Source: JACDCA01 sp963810305 (GTDB lineage Bacteria; Acidobacteriota; Vicinamibacteria; Vicinamibacterales; 2-12-FULL-66-21). From it: a DNA stretch of 64,000 nucleotides. The stretch is from positions 558,001-622,000 of the forward strand of contig CAWEMY010000011.1 in NCBI GenBank assembly GCA_963810305.1, given 5' to 3'. Numbering within the stretch: position 1 is the stretch's first letter; every line of letters starts with the position of its first letter. Of this stretch, positions 18,069 through 27,573 are shown in pieces. The translations under genes were made by a program, and so were the position numbers. The notes under the pieces are model-generated. The model saw only the letters and a program-made list of their open reading frames with translations, did no database searches and was not told the origin of the DNA.

Positions 18069-18818
18069 TTAGTGCTCGATGTGGAAGCCGCTCTCTTCGA
18101 GCTCCTTCTCGGCGCGCTTGCCGCCGCTGCCGTCCTCTTCAACGACGCGGCCGTCGAACAGGTGGATGGAGCGGTCCGCATGCCGGGCGTAACGCGGGTC
18201 GTGCGTGACCATGCAGATCGTCGCCCCTTCGCGGTGCAGCTCGCGGAGCAGTTCCATGACGGCTTCGCCGTTCTTGGAGTCGAGGTTCCCGGTCGGCTCG
18301 TCGGCGAGGAGGATCGACGGCGCTCCGGCCACCGCACGGGCGACGGCGACGCGCTGCTGCTGACCGCCGGACAACTGGCTGGGCAGGTGCTTCGCGCGGT
18401 GCGCCATGCCGACCTTCTCGAGCGCCGCCATCACGCGTTCCTTGCGCTCAGCCGACTTCATCCCGCGATAGGTGAGCGGCAGCTCGACGTTCTCGTAGAC
18501 GTTGAGGTCGCCGATCAGATTGAAGCTCTGGAAGATGAACCCGATCTCCCGGTTGCGCACGCGGGCGCGCTCCGAGAGCGGCAGGTCGGCAACCGACTTG
18601 CCATTGAGGATGTACTTGCCCTCGGTCGGTGAATCGAGCAGGCCGAGAATCGAAAGGAGCGTCGACTTGCCGCAGCCCGACGGCCCGGCGATGGCGATGT
18701 ACTCGCCGCTCTTGATCTCGAGGTGGATCCCGGCCAGCGCGTGGGTCTCGACTTCGTCAGTGAAAAACACTTTCGTGACGCCATCGAGATGGATCAGCGG
18801 TTGCCCTGCAGTGGTCAT
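18069..18818 (-). CDS. ABC transporter ATP-binding protein (MacB/LolD type)
   Basis: The 249-residue ATPase has Walker A GPSGCGKST, signature LSGGQQQRVAVARA, Walker B ILLADEPTGNLDS and an H-loop (VTHD). GNLDS with LSGGQQQR marks the MacB/LolD/FtsE branch, which works with large extracytoplasmic permeases. It follows a periplasmic adaptor gene, as in MacAB-like exporters, but no permease gene is in the window. The C terminus has a charged tail (GSGGKRAEKELEE). Confidence 0.9.
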   Translation of the reverse strand: MTTAGQPLIHLDGVTKVFFTDEVETHALAGIHLEIKSGEYIAIAGPSGCGKSTLLSILGLLDSPTEGKYILNGKSVADLPLSERARVRNREIGFIFQSFNLIGDLNVYENVELPLTYRGMKSAERKERVMAALEKVGMAHRAKHLPSQLSGGQQQRVAVARAVAGAPSILLADEPTGNLDSKNGEAVMELLRELHREGATICMVTHDPRYARHADRSIHLFDGRVVEEDGSGGKRAEKELEESGFHIEH

Positions 18819-18833
18819 CTTCGCTCCTTTTGA

Positions 18834-18930
18834 AAAGCTATCAGCTATCAGCTTCTCAGCTATCAGCTTCCAGGCTTCCAGCTACCTGCGGCATCTCTCG
18901 ACTGAGAGCTGATGGCTGACAGCTGGACCG
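18834..18930. repeat. Inverted heptamer array F, unit AGCTATC/AGCTTCC
   Basis: Heptamers AGCTATC, AGCTTCC and variants repeat from about 18837 to 18885. After a spacer of about 22 nt the reverse complements (AGCTGATGGCTGAC) follow to about 18926. The array fills the gap between the adaptor stop and the ATPase start. The same unit family appears at 31214-31262. Confidence 0.85.
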
Positions 18931-20193
18931 CTAATTCAGTCGTATCCGGTCGTAAGAATCCTGCGCGGACATGTCGGAGAGGATCACCTGATCTCCCGGC
19001 TGGAGCCCCTCGGTGATTTCGATCTGATTCACCGAGCTCCGTCCGAGCTTCACCTGTATCCGCTGCGCCTCGCCGGTGTCGCCCATCAACTTGAACAGCA
19101 TCACCGTGCTGTGCTCCTGGCCAAACGCCGGCCGACCGACAAACAGCACATCGTCAAGTTTCTCGAGAGTGATCGTGCCGTCGACACTCAGGTCCAGGCG
19201 CGCACCCGGGGGCAGCGCCTCGAGCAGCGTGATGTCGACGCCGACGGTGCCGCCGGTCGCGCGCCGGATCGATCCGCGAGACGCGTCCCTTGATGATGCC
19301 GTTCCGTGTGTCGACTTCCGCGGTCTGCCCGATACGAATGTCTTTCGTCTGCGTTTCCGCGATGCGCACTTCCGCCTTGAGCTTGGTCGGATCGGCAACG
19401 CGCGCGAGGTTCGTTCCAGGACCGACCTGCGCACCGACTTCGACCGGGCACCTGCTGGAGCACGCCGTGCACGCTCGACTTGACTCGCAGGTCGTCCAGC
19501 TGACTGACGCGCAGCTGGTAGGCCGCGCGGGTCTGATCGACCGCGGCCGATTGCGGCGCGAGCTGTGATTTGATGCCTTCGCGTGACATCGTCAGCCGCC
19601 GCTCTTCGATGGTGAGGCGATTCTTCAGTTCCGCTTCGCGCGACCGGGACTGCTTGACCTGGATTTCCGAGATCAGGCCGTCTTTAAACAGTTTCTCTTG
19701 CGCTTCGAGCTGCAGGACGGCGTCTTCGTACTGGGACTTCACGCCGGCCACCGCGGCCTGCTGCTGCAGGAGGGTGCTTTCGAGCTCGGTCTTTCGATTG
19801 TTGTAGTTCGCCTGCGCGGACTGATACGCGAGCTCGGCCTCCTTGACCGACTGCTGCAGTTCGGGGTTGCTCAGCTCGAGGATCACGGTACCGGGCGCCA
19901 CCGTAGCGCCAGGCTGAAGGATCTATTCGTTCCACACGCCCCGACGTTGTCGATGCGATCCAGCGAATCTCTTCGGGGACCAGCGTGCCGGAGCCGCGAA
20001 CGAGCCGCAGCATCGGGCCGCGCTTGACGGTGTCGATCCAGACGGCCGCCCTGTCAACTGACGGCGCCGCGGGCTTGAGCCGCGACACGCCGACAGTGAT
20101 GAGGAGCACGACGACGGCCGCAGCGGTCGCGTAGATGGTTCGGCGAATCTTCTTTTTCTTGACGACGCTGGACGGACGTGCGATGTCGACCAT
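18931..20193 (-). CDS. HlyD/MacA-type periplasmic adaptor, three frameshifts in this sequence
   Basis: Four successive segments in three frames make one adaptor: N-terminal membrane anchor (IRRTIYATAAAVVVLLITVGV) and first lipoyl half (VRGSGTLVPEEIRWIAS); a long alpha-hairpin (PELQQSVKEAELAYQSAQAN to QLDDLRVKSSVHGVLQQVP); the second lipoyl half with a beta-barrel (VRIAETQTKDIRIGQTAEV); and a membrane-proximal domain (ITEGLQPGDQVILSDMS). Joins lie near 19925, 19448 and 19265, each a single base. It would link an inner-membrane ABC permease to an outer-membrane channel. ATG 20193 follows AGAGG. The 272 bases upstream hold no recognisable feature apart from an AT-rich patch at 20280-20315. Confidence 0.82.
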
Positions 20194-20465
20194 GAACTTG
20201 CCTCTGTCCTGATTCCGGGGGAGCGGGATTGACACCCGGTCAGTCCAGAATAACCAATTAGCCTGCCACGATTCAGGCTGAATATAAGTCCTTATTCAAT
20301 AGATAGTTACGATATGTCGTCTCCGACGCCAGCGTCCGGTTTCTGACCGCTTGCGGAATGAATCTATCCCGAAACCGAACACCGCTCACACGACACCGGG
20401 CACCTGTTTCGTCCCGATCGTGCAATTGGACGGAATCCAGAGGCAACAGGTTTAGAAGATTCGCA

Positions 20466-21269
20466 TCAATCTTGAGCGTCGGGCGCGACCAGGGTCACGT
20501 CCTTGCCGCGCATCGCCGTCTCGTAGACCGCGATCTTCTTGCGAGCCGGACCGGCGTTCACCTCACCGGTGCAGACATCGAACTGCGAACCGTGCCAGAG
20601 ACAGTGCACCGTGTCGCCAATGAGCACTCCGCCCGCCAGCGACCCGCCGCGATGAGTGCAGCGATCCTCGAACGCGCAATAACCTCGAGACGTGCGTCCG
20701 AGGGCGATTCGCTGGCCGTTGATCCAGAGCAGCTTCATCTGACCCTCTTTCAGCTCGTCGCCGTGAGCGACGGTGAGTGTTGCGCCGGCTCTGGATGTGA
20801 ATGTCTCCTCCCGCCATTTTCCGGCGTTCGCATAGCGGTGGTTGACACTGATCATGTTGCGGACCACCAGCTCTCCGCCGAGAAGCCCGGCGTACGCGAG
20901 GAGCCCCGCGCCAAGGAGTTCGCAGGCAAGCGTGGCGTAGGTCATCGAGCCGTCCGATCGCCGCAGGAACCACGAGAGCAGGAAGAGCGCGATCGCCGCT
21001 GAATTCCCGAGCGCATGCTTCGTCGCGCGAGTCCGCGCCGAGCTTCGGGGCGGCACGGCGTATCGGTAATCGATCAAACCGGGAACTGCCGCCAGCAGAC
21101 CTCCGGCTACACCCGCCAGCGTCAGATGTCCGGCAGTCGACGTGAACGCGGCGCGGTCACTGATGAGGTAGAACACGTCGAACAACGCCGCGCCCGACAG
21201 AAAAGCAAATGGGAAGGGCACCAGCGCGGGGTGAAGCGGATGAGCTTTGAAATGAGCGCGGCTGCGCAC
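20466..21269 (-). CDS. DUF2231 membrane domain fused to a Rieske [2Fe-2S] domain
   Basis: The N-terminal 165 residues form four membrane helices of the DUF2231 type (HPLHPALVPFPFAFLSGAALFD; GLLAAVPGLIDY). The C-terminal 100 residues are a Rieske domain with both cluster motifs, CTHRGGSL and CLWHGSQFD. A membrane redox role is likely, but the electron partners are unknown. The frame is open further upstream, but codons before about 21270 overlap the divergent clpP-like gene. GTG 21269 is therefore my choice, with modest confidence. Confidence 0.8.
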   Translation of the reverse strand: MRSRAHFKAHPLHPALVPFPFAFLSGAALFDVFYLISDRAAFTSTAGHLTLAGVAGGLLAAVPGLIDYRYAVPPRSSARTRATKHALGNSAAIALFLLSWFLRRSDGSMTYATLACELLGAGLLAYAGLLGGELVVRNMISVNHRYANAGKWREETFTSRAGATLTVAHGDELKEGQMKLLWINGQRIALGRTSRGYCAFEDRCTHRGGSLAGGVLIGDTVHCLWHGSQFDVCTGEVNAGPARKKIAVYETAMRGKDVTLVAPDAQD

Positions 21270-21315
21270 GACGGGCCTGCCTTTCCGGCACGAGGAATGC
21301 GAGTGGCAACAGGGT

Positions 21316-22071
21316 ATGGGTGAGTTCAACGACCGTCTGCTCGGCGAACTGATCGACGCTGTCAAATCCGCCATGAAAAAAGAACAGGCGGAGCGCCTCC
21401 GGGACGTGTACCTGATAGGCGATATCGAGAAAGACGTGGCTCGGATCGTCATCGAACGCCTTCGGGAGCTCGCCAACGAAGGGCGCGGTCCGATCACTCT
21501 GTACATCAACACTGCCGGTGGAAATGTTACCGACGGCCTGGCGATCCACGATGCCATTCTCGACGTGGTGTCGAAGGGCATTCCGGTGACGATCGTGGTG
21601 CAGGGGATGGCGTATTCGATGGGGTCGGTCATCCTCCAGGCGGCGAGCCCCGGACACCGTTACTCGTTCCCACACTCGTGGATCATGATCCACGAGCCGG
21701 CCAAGTGGGCGGGATGGCAATCGACGACGGCGGCAGCGCAACATCTCGACCGGCTCAAACAGATGCAGAGTCAAATCTATCGGATTCTGTCGTCCCGGTC
21801 AGGCCGGCCGCTGCGACAGATCATCCGCGATACCAAGCGAACGGACTTCTATCTCGACGCGACCAAGGCACTCGAGTACGGTTTGATCGACAAGGTGCTC
21901 GGCGTGACCCACGCCTCGACTCCGGTGTTGTCCGAGACGTCGCCGGACACCCGCGCCGAAGCGGCAGCGGCGGTCGAGACCCCGATGCGCGAACCGGAAG
22001 TGGGCCCCGAGCCCGAACCCGGCGAGCGTGCTGGCGACGAGGCCGCGGTGTCGCAGCAGCGCACCCCATGA
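21316..22071 (+). CDS. ClpP-family serine protease homologue
   Basis: The 251-residue protein has a ClpP fold with the nucleophile Ser in GMAYSMGSVILQAAS and the His in SWIMIHEPAK. It also has LYINTAGGNVTDGLAIHDAI. A proline/glutamate-rich tail of about 50 residues is added. The sequence differs clearly from the usual ClpP next to clpX, so this is a second, specialised copy. Its 3' end overlaps the hybrid kinase start by four bases, which suggests joint expression. Confidence 0.85.
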   Translation: MGEFNDRLLGELIDAVKSAMKKEQAERLRDVYLIGDIEKDVARIVIERLRELANEGRGPITLYINTAGGNVTDGLAIHDAILDVVSKGIPVTIVVQGMAYSMGSVILQAASPGHRYSFPHSWIMIHEPAKWAGWQSTTAAAQHLDRLKQMQSQIYRILSSRSGRPLRQIIRDTKRTDFYLDATKALEYGLIDKVLGVTHASTPVLSETSPDTRAEAAAAVETPMREPEVGPEPEPGERAGDEAAVSQQRTP

Positions 22072-23612
22072 AAGGCTCGGCAGACGCCTATCCGTTCCGC
22101 ACGCTCCCTGTTCCCTCGCGTTTCAGCATCGCTATTGGCCTGGTCGCGATCGTCTTCCTGATCGACCAGTCCGCAGGCGAGTTGATCGACGAGGGCAGCC
22201 AGTTCCTTCTTCTCGGGACGGCGGTCGGGGCCACCGCGTGGTTTGCCGGCACGGGCCCGGCGCTACTTGCAACCGTGCTCGGGGTCATCCTCGGCGCGAC
22301 CAGCGGCAGCGATCGAGATACGGGCGCCGTCGCGCTGCACCTGGCGCTGTTCCTCGTCCACGGCCTCATCCTCACGGGCGTCGTCGACGAGCTGCGCCGC
22401 GCACGGCGGAACGCGGAGGCACGCGCGCGCGATGCAGACAGCTCCAAGCGCGAAAGCGAAGCAGCCAACCGGACCAAGGATGAATTTCTGGCGACTATCT
22501 CGCACGAACTGCGGACTCCACTCAATGCCGTCCTCGGTTGGGCGCACCTGCTCCGGACCGATCGGCTGGACGCCGCGACAGCACGACGTGGGCTCGAGGC
22601 GATCGATCGGAATGCACGGTTGCAGGCGCAGCTCACCGCCGATCTCCTGGACGTTTCCAAGGCGCTCACGGGTAAGCTTCGTTTGAACTCGAGCTCCGCG
22701 CCGCTGGACGACGCCGTGCGGCAGGCGATCGCGTCGGCAATGCCTGCAGCCAGGGCGAAGGGTGTGCTGCTCGTGTTGACACGGGCGGAGTCGGCCGTCG
22801 TCCATGGTGATCCGACGCGGCTCCGGCAGGTCGCGTGGCAGTTGATCGCCAACGCCATCAAGTTCACGCCTCGCGGCGGGACGATAGAGGTCGCAACCCA
22901 CCCGGCCAGGGACGAAGCGGTGCTCCGGGTGCAGGACAGCGGACAAGGGATTGACCCGGCATTTCTTCCCCGAGTGTTCGAGCGCTTCACGCAAGCAGAG
23001 TCGTCGGCAACGCGAACGGCCGGCGGCCTCGGCGTCGGGCTGGCGCTGGTGCGAGAGCTCGTCGAACTGCACGGCGGTGAAATCGACGCGCAAAACCGGC
23101 CGGATCGAAACGGCGCCGTGTTCACCGTCAAGCTGCCGTTACAGGCGCCCGAGACCACGCAACGCACTGACATTGTCGTAGAGCGGGATGCGCCCATCGC
23201 CGAGTGGGCGCCGCTCGATGGGCTGCGCGTGCTCGTGTTCGAGGAAGATCTGGAAGGGCGGGAGTTGATGCGGACGGTACTCCAGCGGGGCGGCGCGGAC
23301 GTGCAGACCGCAAGTACTGTCGGCGACGCACTCACGTCGCTCGAATCCTGGAGGCCCGACGTGCTGGTCAGCGACAGTCTGTCGACGGAACACGATTCCT
23401 ACTCCTTGACCGGCAAGGTGCTGTCGCTCGAGGCGCATCGCGGCGGCCGGATTCCAGCGGCCGCCCTGACCGCGGCTGCCCGCAGCGACGACGGCATACG
23501 GCGCCTTCTCGCAGCCGTCCAACGCGAACTGCCCAAGCCGGTGGAACCGGCGTTGCTCACGGCGGAGATCGCGCGCCTGACCGGGCGCGAACGGCGGCGT
23601 GCGCAACGGTGA
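22068..23612 (+). CDS. Hybrid sensor histidine kinase with C-terminal receiver
   Basis: The 514-residue protein has three hydrophobic segments (about 16-105). A dimerisation domain follows with the phospho-acceptor His in LATISHELRTPLNAVLGW, then an ATPase domain (QLIANAIKFTPRG, VQDSGQGID, GGLGVGLALVRELVELHGG) and a receiver domain (VLVFEEDLEG, predicted phospho-Asp in VLVSDSL). No separate sensor domain is visible, so the membrane part probably senses. ATG 22068 overlaps the stop of the clpP-like gene (ATGA). The target is unknown. Confidence 0.88.
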   Translation: MKGSADAYPFRTLPVPSRFSIAIGLVAIVFLIDQSAGELIDEGSQFLLLGTAVGATAWFAGTGPALLATVLGVILGATSGSDRDTGAVALHLALFLVHGLILTGVVDELRRARRNAEARARDADSSKRESEAANRTKDEFLATISHELRTPLNAVLGWAHLLRTDRLDAATARRGLEAIDRNARLQAQLTADLLDVSKALTGKLRLNSSSAPLDDAVRQAIASAMPAARAKGVLLVLTRAESAVVHGDPTRLRQVAWQLIANAIKFTPRGGTIEVATHPARDEAVLRVQDSGQGIDPAFLPRVFERFTQAESSATRTAGGLGVGLALVRELVELHGGEIDAQNRPDRNGAVFTVKLPLQAPETTQRTDIVVERDAPIAEWAPLDGLRVLVFEEDLEGRELMRTVLQRGGADVQTASTVGDALTSLESWRPDVLVSDSLSTEHDSYSLTGKVLSLEAHRGGRIPAAALTAAARSDDGIRRLLAAVQRELPKPVEPALLTAEIARLTGRERRRAQR

Positions 23613-23634
23613 ACCGCGCGCGCGGAGCGTTGTT

Positions 23635-25516
23635 GTGAACCGCCGCCTGTCCGCCGGGGTCGAGGTGCAGGACGGCCGTGCGCACGTACGCGTATGGGCG
23701 CCAGCGTGCACGACGGTTGACTTCGTCCTCGACGGCGCCGCCGGCCGGACGACCCATCCACTCGATCAGGAGCCGGACGGCTTCTTCAGCGGAACCATCG
23801 CCGCGGCGGCGGGCGCCCGTTACTGGTTCCGCCTCGATGGCGATCGACTGCGGCCCGACCCCCGCTCGCGATTCCAACCGGACGGTCCTCACGGCCCGTC
23901 GGAGATCGTCGATCCTCTGGACTTCAACTGGACCGACTCCAGCGTGGAAGGGGGTCGATCCCTGCCGTTCGGTGATCTACGAAATGCACCTGGGGACTTA
24001 CACACCCCAGGGGACGTGGTCTGCCGCGGCGGAGCAGTTACCGGAGCTCGCCGCCTTCGGCATCACGATCGTCGAAGTGATGCCGATTGCGGATTTCCCG
24101 GGCAGGTTCGGGTGGGGCTACGACGGAGTGAACCTGTATGCCCCCACGCGGTTGTACGGCCGGCCCAACGATGCGCGTGCATTCGTCGACCGCGCGCATT
24201 CACTGGGTCTTGGCGTGATCCTCGATGTCGTCTACAACCACCTGGGCCCCGACGGCAACTACCTGTGGGACTTTTCGAAAGACTACTTCACGAAGAAATA
24301 CGAGAACGACTGGGGTGGTGCGCTGAATTTCGAAGGGCCGGCGCCGGCGCGCGAATACTTCGTCGAGAACGCAGGTTACTGGATCGACGAATATCACTTC
24401 GACGGGCTGCGGCTCGACGCGACCCAGGACATTCACGACGCGTCGCCCACCCACGTGCTTGGCAGCATCGCGCAGCGGGCGCGAGCGGCGGCGCCCGGAC
24501 GCCGGGTTTACGTGGTCGCCGAAAACGAGCTGCAGGATGTGCGGTTGGTCCGCAGGGCGGAGGCGGGCGGGTTTGGGATAGATGCGATCTGGAACGATGA
24601 CTTTCATCACGCGGCGCACGTCGCGCTGACCGGCCGGCGCGAAGCCTATTACACGGACTATCTGGGATCGACGCAGGAACTGATCTCGTCGGCCAAGTAC
24701 GGATTTCTATATCAAGGGCAGTGGTACGAATGGCAGAAGAAACGCCGGGGCACGCCGGCGCTCGATCTTCCGGCCGCCACATTCGTCCACTATCTTCAAA
24801 ACCACGATCAGGTCGCGAATTCGGCGTTCGGCAAGCGGATCCACGAGCTCACATCGCCGGGCCGCCATCGCGCACTGACGGCGCTGCTCCTGCTCGGCCG
24901 CGCCACGCCGCTGCTCTTCCAGGGGCAGGAGTTCAATGCCTCGGCTCCCTTCCTGTTCTTCGCGGACCTGCCGGAGAGCCTGCGCGACGTGGTGGCCGAG
25001 GGACGCAAGCAGTTCCTGTCGCAATTCCCCGCCCTGGCGGATCCGGACGTCGTTTCCGCACTCGCAGCTCCGGGCGATGAGTCCACCTTCAGCCGATCCC
25101 GCCTTGACCTGGAGGAACGGCACAAGCACGGCAGCGCCTATTCGATGCACCGCGATCTGCTGTTCATCCGTCGCACCGATCCAGTGATCACGGCTGAGAG
25201 CACTCGGCTCGATGGCGCGACCATCGCGTCCCAGGCGTTCGTCTTGCGCTTCGTCGGTGCAAACCAGGACCGGCTGCTGCTGATCAATCTCGGGTGCGAC
25301 CTGGATCCATCCCCTGTCCCGGAACCGCTGCTCGCGCCGCCGGAAGGATGCCAATGGCGTCTGCTGTGGAGCAGTGAGTCGGTGGCATACGGCGGGTCCG
25401 GTACCCCCGCTATCAACCCCAACGCGCGATGGCACATCCCAGGTGAATCCGCGCTGCTGTTCGGATCGGAGCCAGAAATCGCTGAGCGCGGGCCGCGGAG
25501 GGCGGGGCGAAAATAG
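23635..25516 (+). CDS. treZ: Malto-oligosyltrehalose trehalohydrolase, frameshifted in this sequence
   Basis: TreZ releases trehalose from maltooligosyl-trehalose. An N-terminal carbohydrate-binding-like domain (AGVEVQDGRAHVRVWAPACT) is in one frame. The GH13 barrel is in the next (VIYEMHLGTYTPQGTW, VVYNHLGPDGNY, nucleophile in DGLRLDATQDI, acid in VVAENE, NHDQV), with the join near 23940. The GFGIDAIWNDDFHH segment is diagnostic for TreZ. GTG 23635 follows GGAG. The partner synthase TreY is not in the window. Confidence 0.9.
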
Positions 25517-25524
25517 CCGAGACG

Positions 25525-27573
25525 ATGGCGCAACGTGAAGGACTGACGCGCGTAATCGACGGTCCGGTCGACCGGGATCCCCACGGTCCCATGCCGCGTC
25601 GCGAGTGGCTCGTCACGAACGGCCTCGGTGGCTACGCGTCGGGCACGGTTGCCGGCGTCGTTACCCGGCGCTATCACGGCCTGCTGGTCGCATCACTGCC
25701 GGCGCCGCTCGGCCGTGTCGTCATGCTCAACCACCTGATGGAGCGGGTCCGGATCGCAGGCGGCGATACGCTCTGGCTCGGCGATGAGGACGAAGTCGCG
25801 GGCCCGAACACCGTCGATCGTGCCGGGCACCTGGTGGAATTCCGGCTCGAGCTCGGCTTGCCGGTGTGGCGTTACGGGTTTGCCGACGTCGAGATCGAAA
25901 AGCGGATACTCATGCCGCACGGTCAGAACACCGTGCACGTCCGGTACCGACTTTTTCGTGGCAACAGGTCGGTGCGTCTGACGCTGCGTCCTTCGGTCCA
26001 TTTCCGCTCATACGAATCGCCGGTGAACGCCTCGGCAGCGCTCGTCTACTCGGTCACTGCCCGCGAGCACCGTTACGAGGTGTGCGCGACCAACGAGTGG
26101 CCGACGCTGCGGATGATGATGTACGGTTCCGGCGCCGCGCTGACTCTCGACGCAAAAGGACACGCTGAAGTGCCGTACGCGATGGAAGCGTTGCGCGGCT
26201 ACGAAGCGGTGGGATCGTTGTGGAGTCCCGGGTACTTCCGCGCCGATCTGCTGCCGGGGGAGACGGCAACACTCGTCGCCTCCAGCGAGTCGTGGGACGT
26301 CCTGGCGGCACTTCATCCTGCTGACGCACAGATCGCCGAGGTGGAGCGGCGCCAGCGACTGCTCGGAATCGCAGGGCGCGCCGAGGAGACGACGTTCGAA
26401 GCGGAGCTCGTGCTGGCGGCGGACCAGTTCGTCGTCACGCCGGCGGGGCGCTCTGAAGAGTCGGCGCGCGCCCGCGCCGCGGGAGAGGACGTCCGTACCG
26501 TCATCGCGGGATATCACTGGTTCACGGACTGGGGCCGTGACACGATGATCAGCCTCGAAGGGCTGACGCTTTCGACTCACCGCTTCCGCGAAGCAGGCTA
26601 CATCCTGCGGACGTTCGCGCATTACGTGCGCGACGGACTGATCCCCAACATGTTCCCGGATGGCGCGCGTGAAGGGCTCTACCACACGGCGGATGCCACG
26701 CTCTGGTTCTTCCACGCCATGCAGCAGTACGTGCGAGCGACTGGAGAAGTGGAGACTCTTCGGCGGCTCATCCCCACGTTCGTGGAGATCGTTCACAGGC
26801 ACATGGAAGGCACACGGTTCGGCATTGGCGTCGATCGCGCGGACGGCCTGCTGCGGCAGGGAGAAGAGGGATATCAGCTCACCTGGATGGATGCGAAGGT
26901 GGACGACTGGGTCGTGACGCCGCGGCGGGGGAAAGCAGTCGAGATCAACGCACTCTGGTACAACGCACTGCGGCTCCTCGACACGTGGATCGACGAGCAC
27001 GGCGGAGAGTTGCGAGGCATCGATCTGGCGACCCAGGCGCAACGGGCGCGCGCATCGTTCAATAATCGATTCTGGAACGCGAGGGAGGGATATCTGTTCG
27101 ATGTCGTCGACGGCGAGCGCGGCGATGATCCGGCCTGCCGCCCCAATCAGATATTCGCGATTTCACTGGACTACCCTGTTCTGGACGAGCCGCATTGGCC
27201 ATCGGTGATGGAGGTCGTGCGCGACCGGCTGTTGACACCCTTCGGCCTCCGCACGCTGGCGCCCGGCCATCCCGATTACAAGGCGAAATACTACGGCGAT
27301 CTTCGCTCACGCGACGCGGCTTACCATCAGGGCACGGTGTGGGCATGGCTGATCGGCCCGTTCGTCGACGCGTGGTTGAAGGTGTATCCGGATGATCGCG
27401 CCGGAGCGCGACGCCTGCTGCAGGGATTCGAAGCACACCAGAGCGAGGCGTGCGTCGGATCGATCAGCGAGATCTTCGACGCCGATCCGCCATTCATCCC
27501 TCGCGGATGCGTGGCGCAAGCGTGGAGCGTCGCGGAAGTGCTCCGGTGCCTCGTAAAGACAGCGCCGAAATGA
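25525..27573 (+). CDS. Glycogen debranching enzyme (amylo-alpha-1,6-glucosidase)
   Basis: The 682-residue protein has an N-terminal GDE domain (EWLVTNGLGGYASGTVAG, RRYHGLLVAS). The C-terminal (alpha/alpha)6 barrel shows FTDWGRDTMISLEGLTLST, DAKVDDWVVTPRRGKAVEIN and YHQGTVWAWLIGPFVDAWL. It hydrolyses alpha-1,6 branches of glycogen and would supply linear malto-oligosaccharides. It starts 8 bases after treZ, so it may replace the usual TreX in the glycogen-to-trehalose route. Confidence 0.92.
   Translation: MAQREGLTRVIDGPVDRDPHGPMPRREWLVTNGLGGYASGTVAGVVTRRYHGLLVASLPAPLGRVVMLNHLMERVRIAGGDTLWLGDEDEVAGPNTVDRAGHLVEFRLELGLPVWRYGFADVEIEKRILMPHGQNTVHVRYRLFRGNRSVRLTLRPSVHFRSYESPVNASAALVYSVTAREHRYEVCATNEWPTLRMMMYGSGAALTLDAKGHAEVPYAMEALRGYEAVGSLWSPGYFRADLLPGETATLVASSESWDVLAALHPADAQIAEVERRQRLLGIAGRAEETTFEAELVLAADQFVVTPAGRSEESARARAAGEDVRTVIAGYHWFTDWGRDTMISLEGLTLSTHRFREAGYILRTFAHYVRDGLIPNMFPDGAREGLYHTADATLWFFHAMQQYVRATGEVETLRRLIPTFVEIVHRHMEGTRFGIGVDRADGLLRQGEEGYQLTWMDAKVDDWVVTPRRGKAVEINALWYNALRLLDTWIDEHGGELRGIDLATQAQRARASFNNRFWNAREGYLFDVVDGERGDDPACRPNQIFAISLDYPVLDEPHWPSVMEVVRDRLLTPFGLRTLAPGHPDYKAKYYGDLRSRDAAYHQGTVWAWLIGPFVDAWLKVYPDDRAGARRLLQGFEAHQSEACVGSISEIFDADPPFIPRGCVAQAWSVAEVLRCLVKTAPK

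Noticed and set aside
20280..20320. AT-rich patch upstream of the adaptor as a promoter or origin-like element
   Set aside because: No correctly spaced -35/-10 pair or repeated DnaA-box-like words; the evidence is composition only.
13865..20465. Sigma-54 (-24/-12) promoter as target of the NtrC-type regulator
   Set aside because: I looked for GG-N10-GC in a TGGCAC/TTGC context in the gaps around the regulator, kinase and adaptor and saw no convincing match.
26008..27042. 344-codon antisense frame inside the glycogen debranching enzyme
   Set aside because: The plus-strand enzyme has all conserved motifs, and the antisense product is Arg/His-rich and low complexity.
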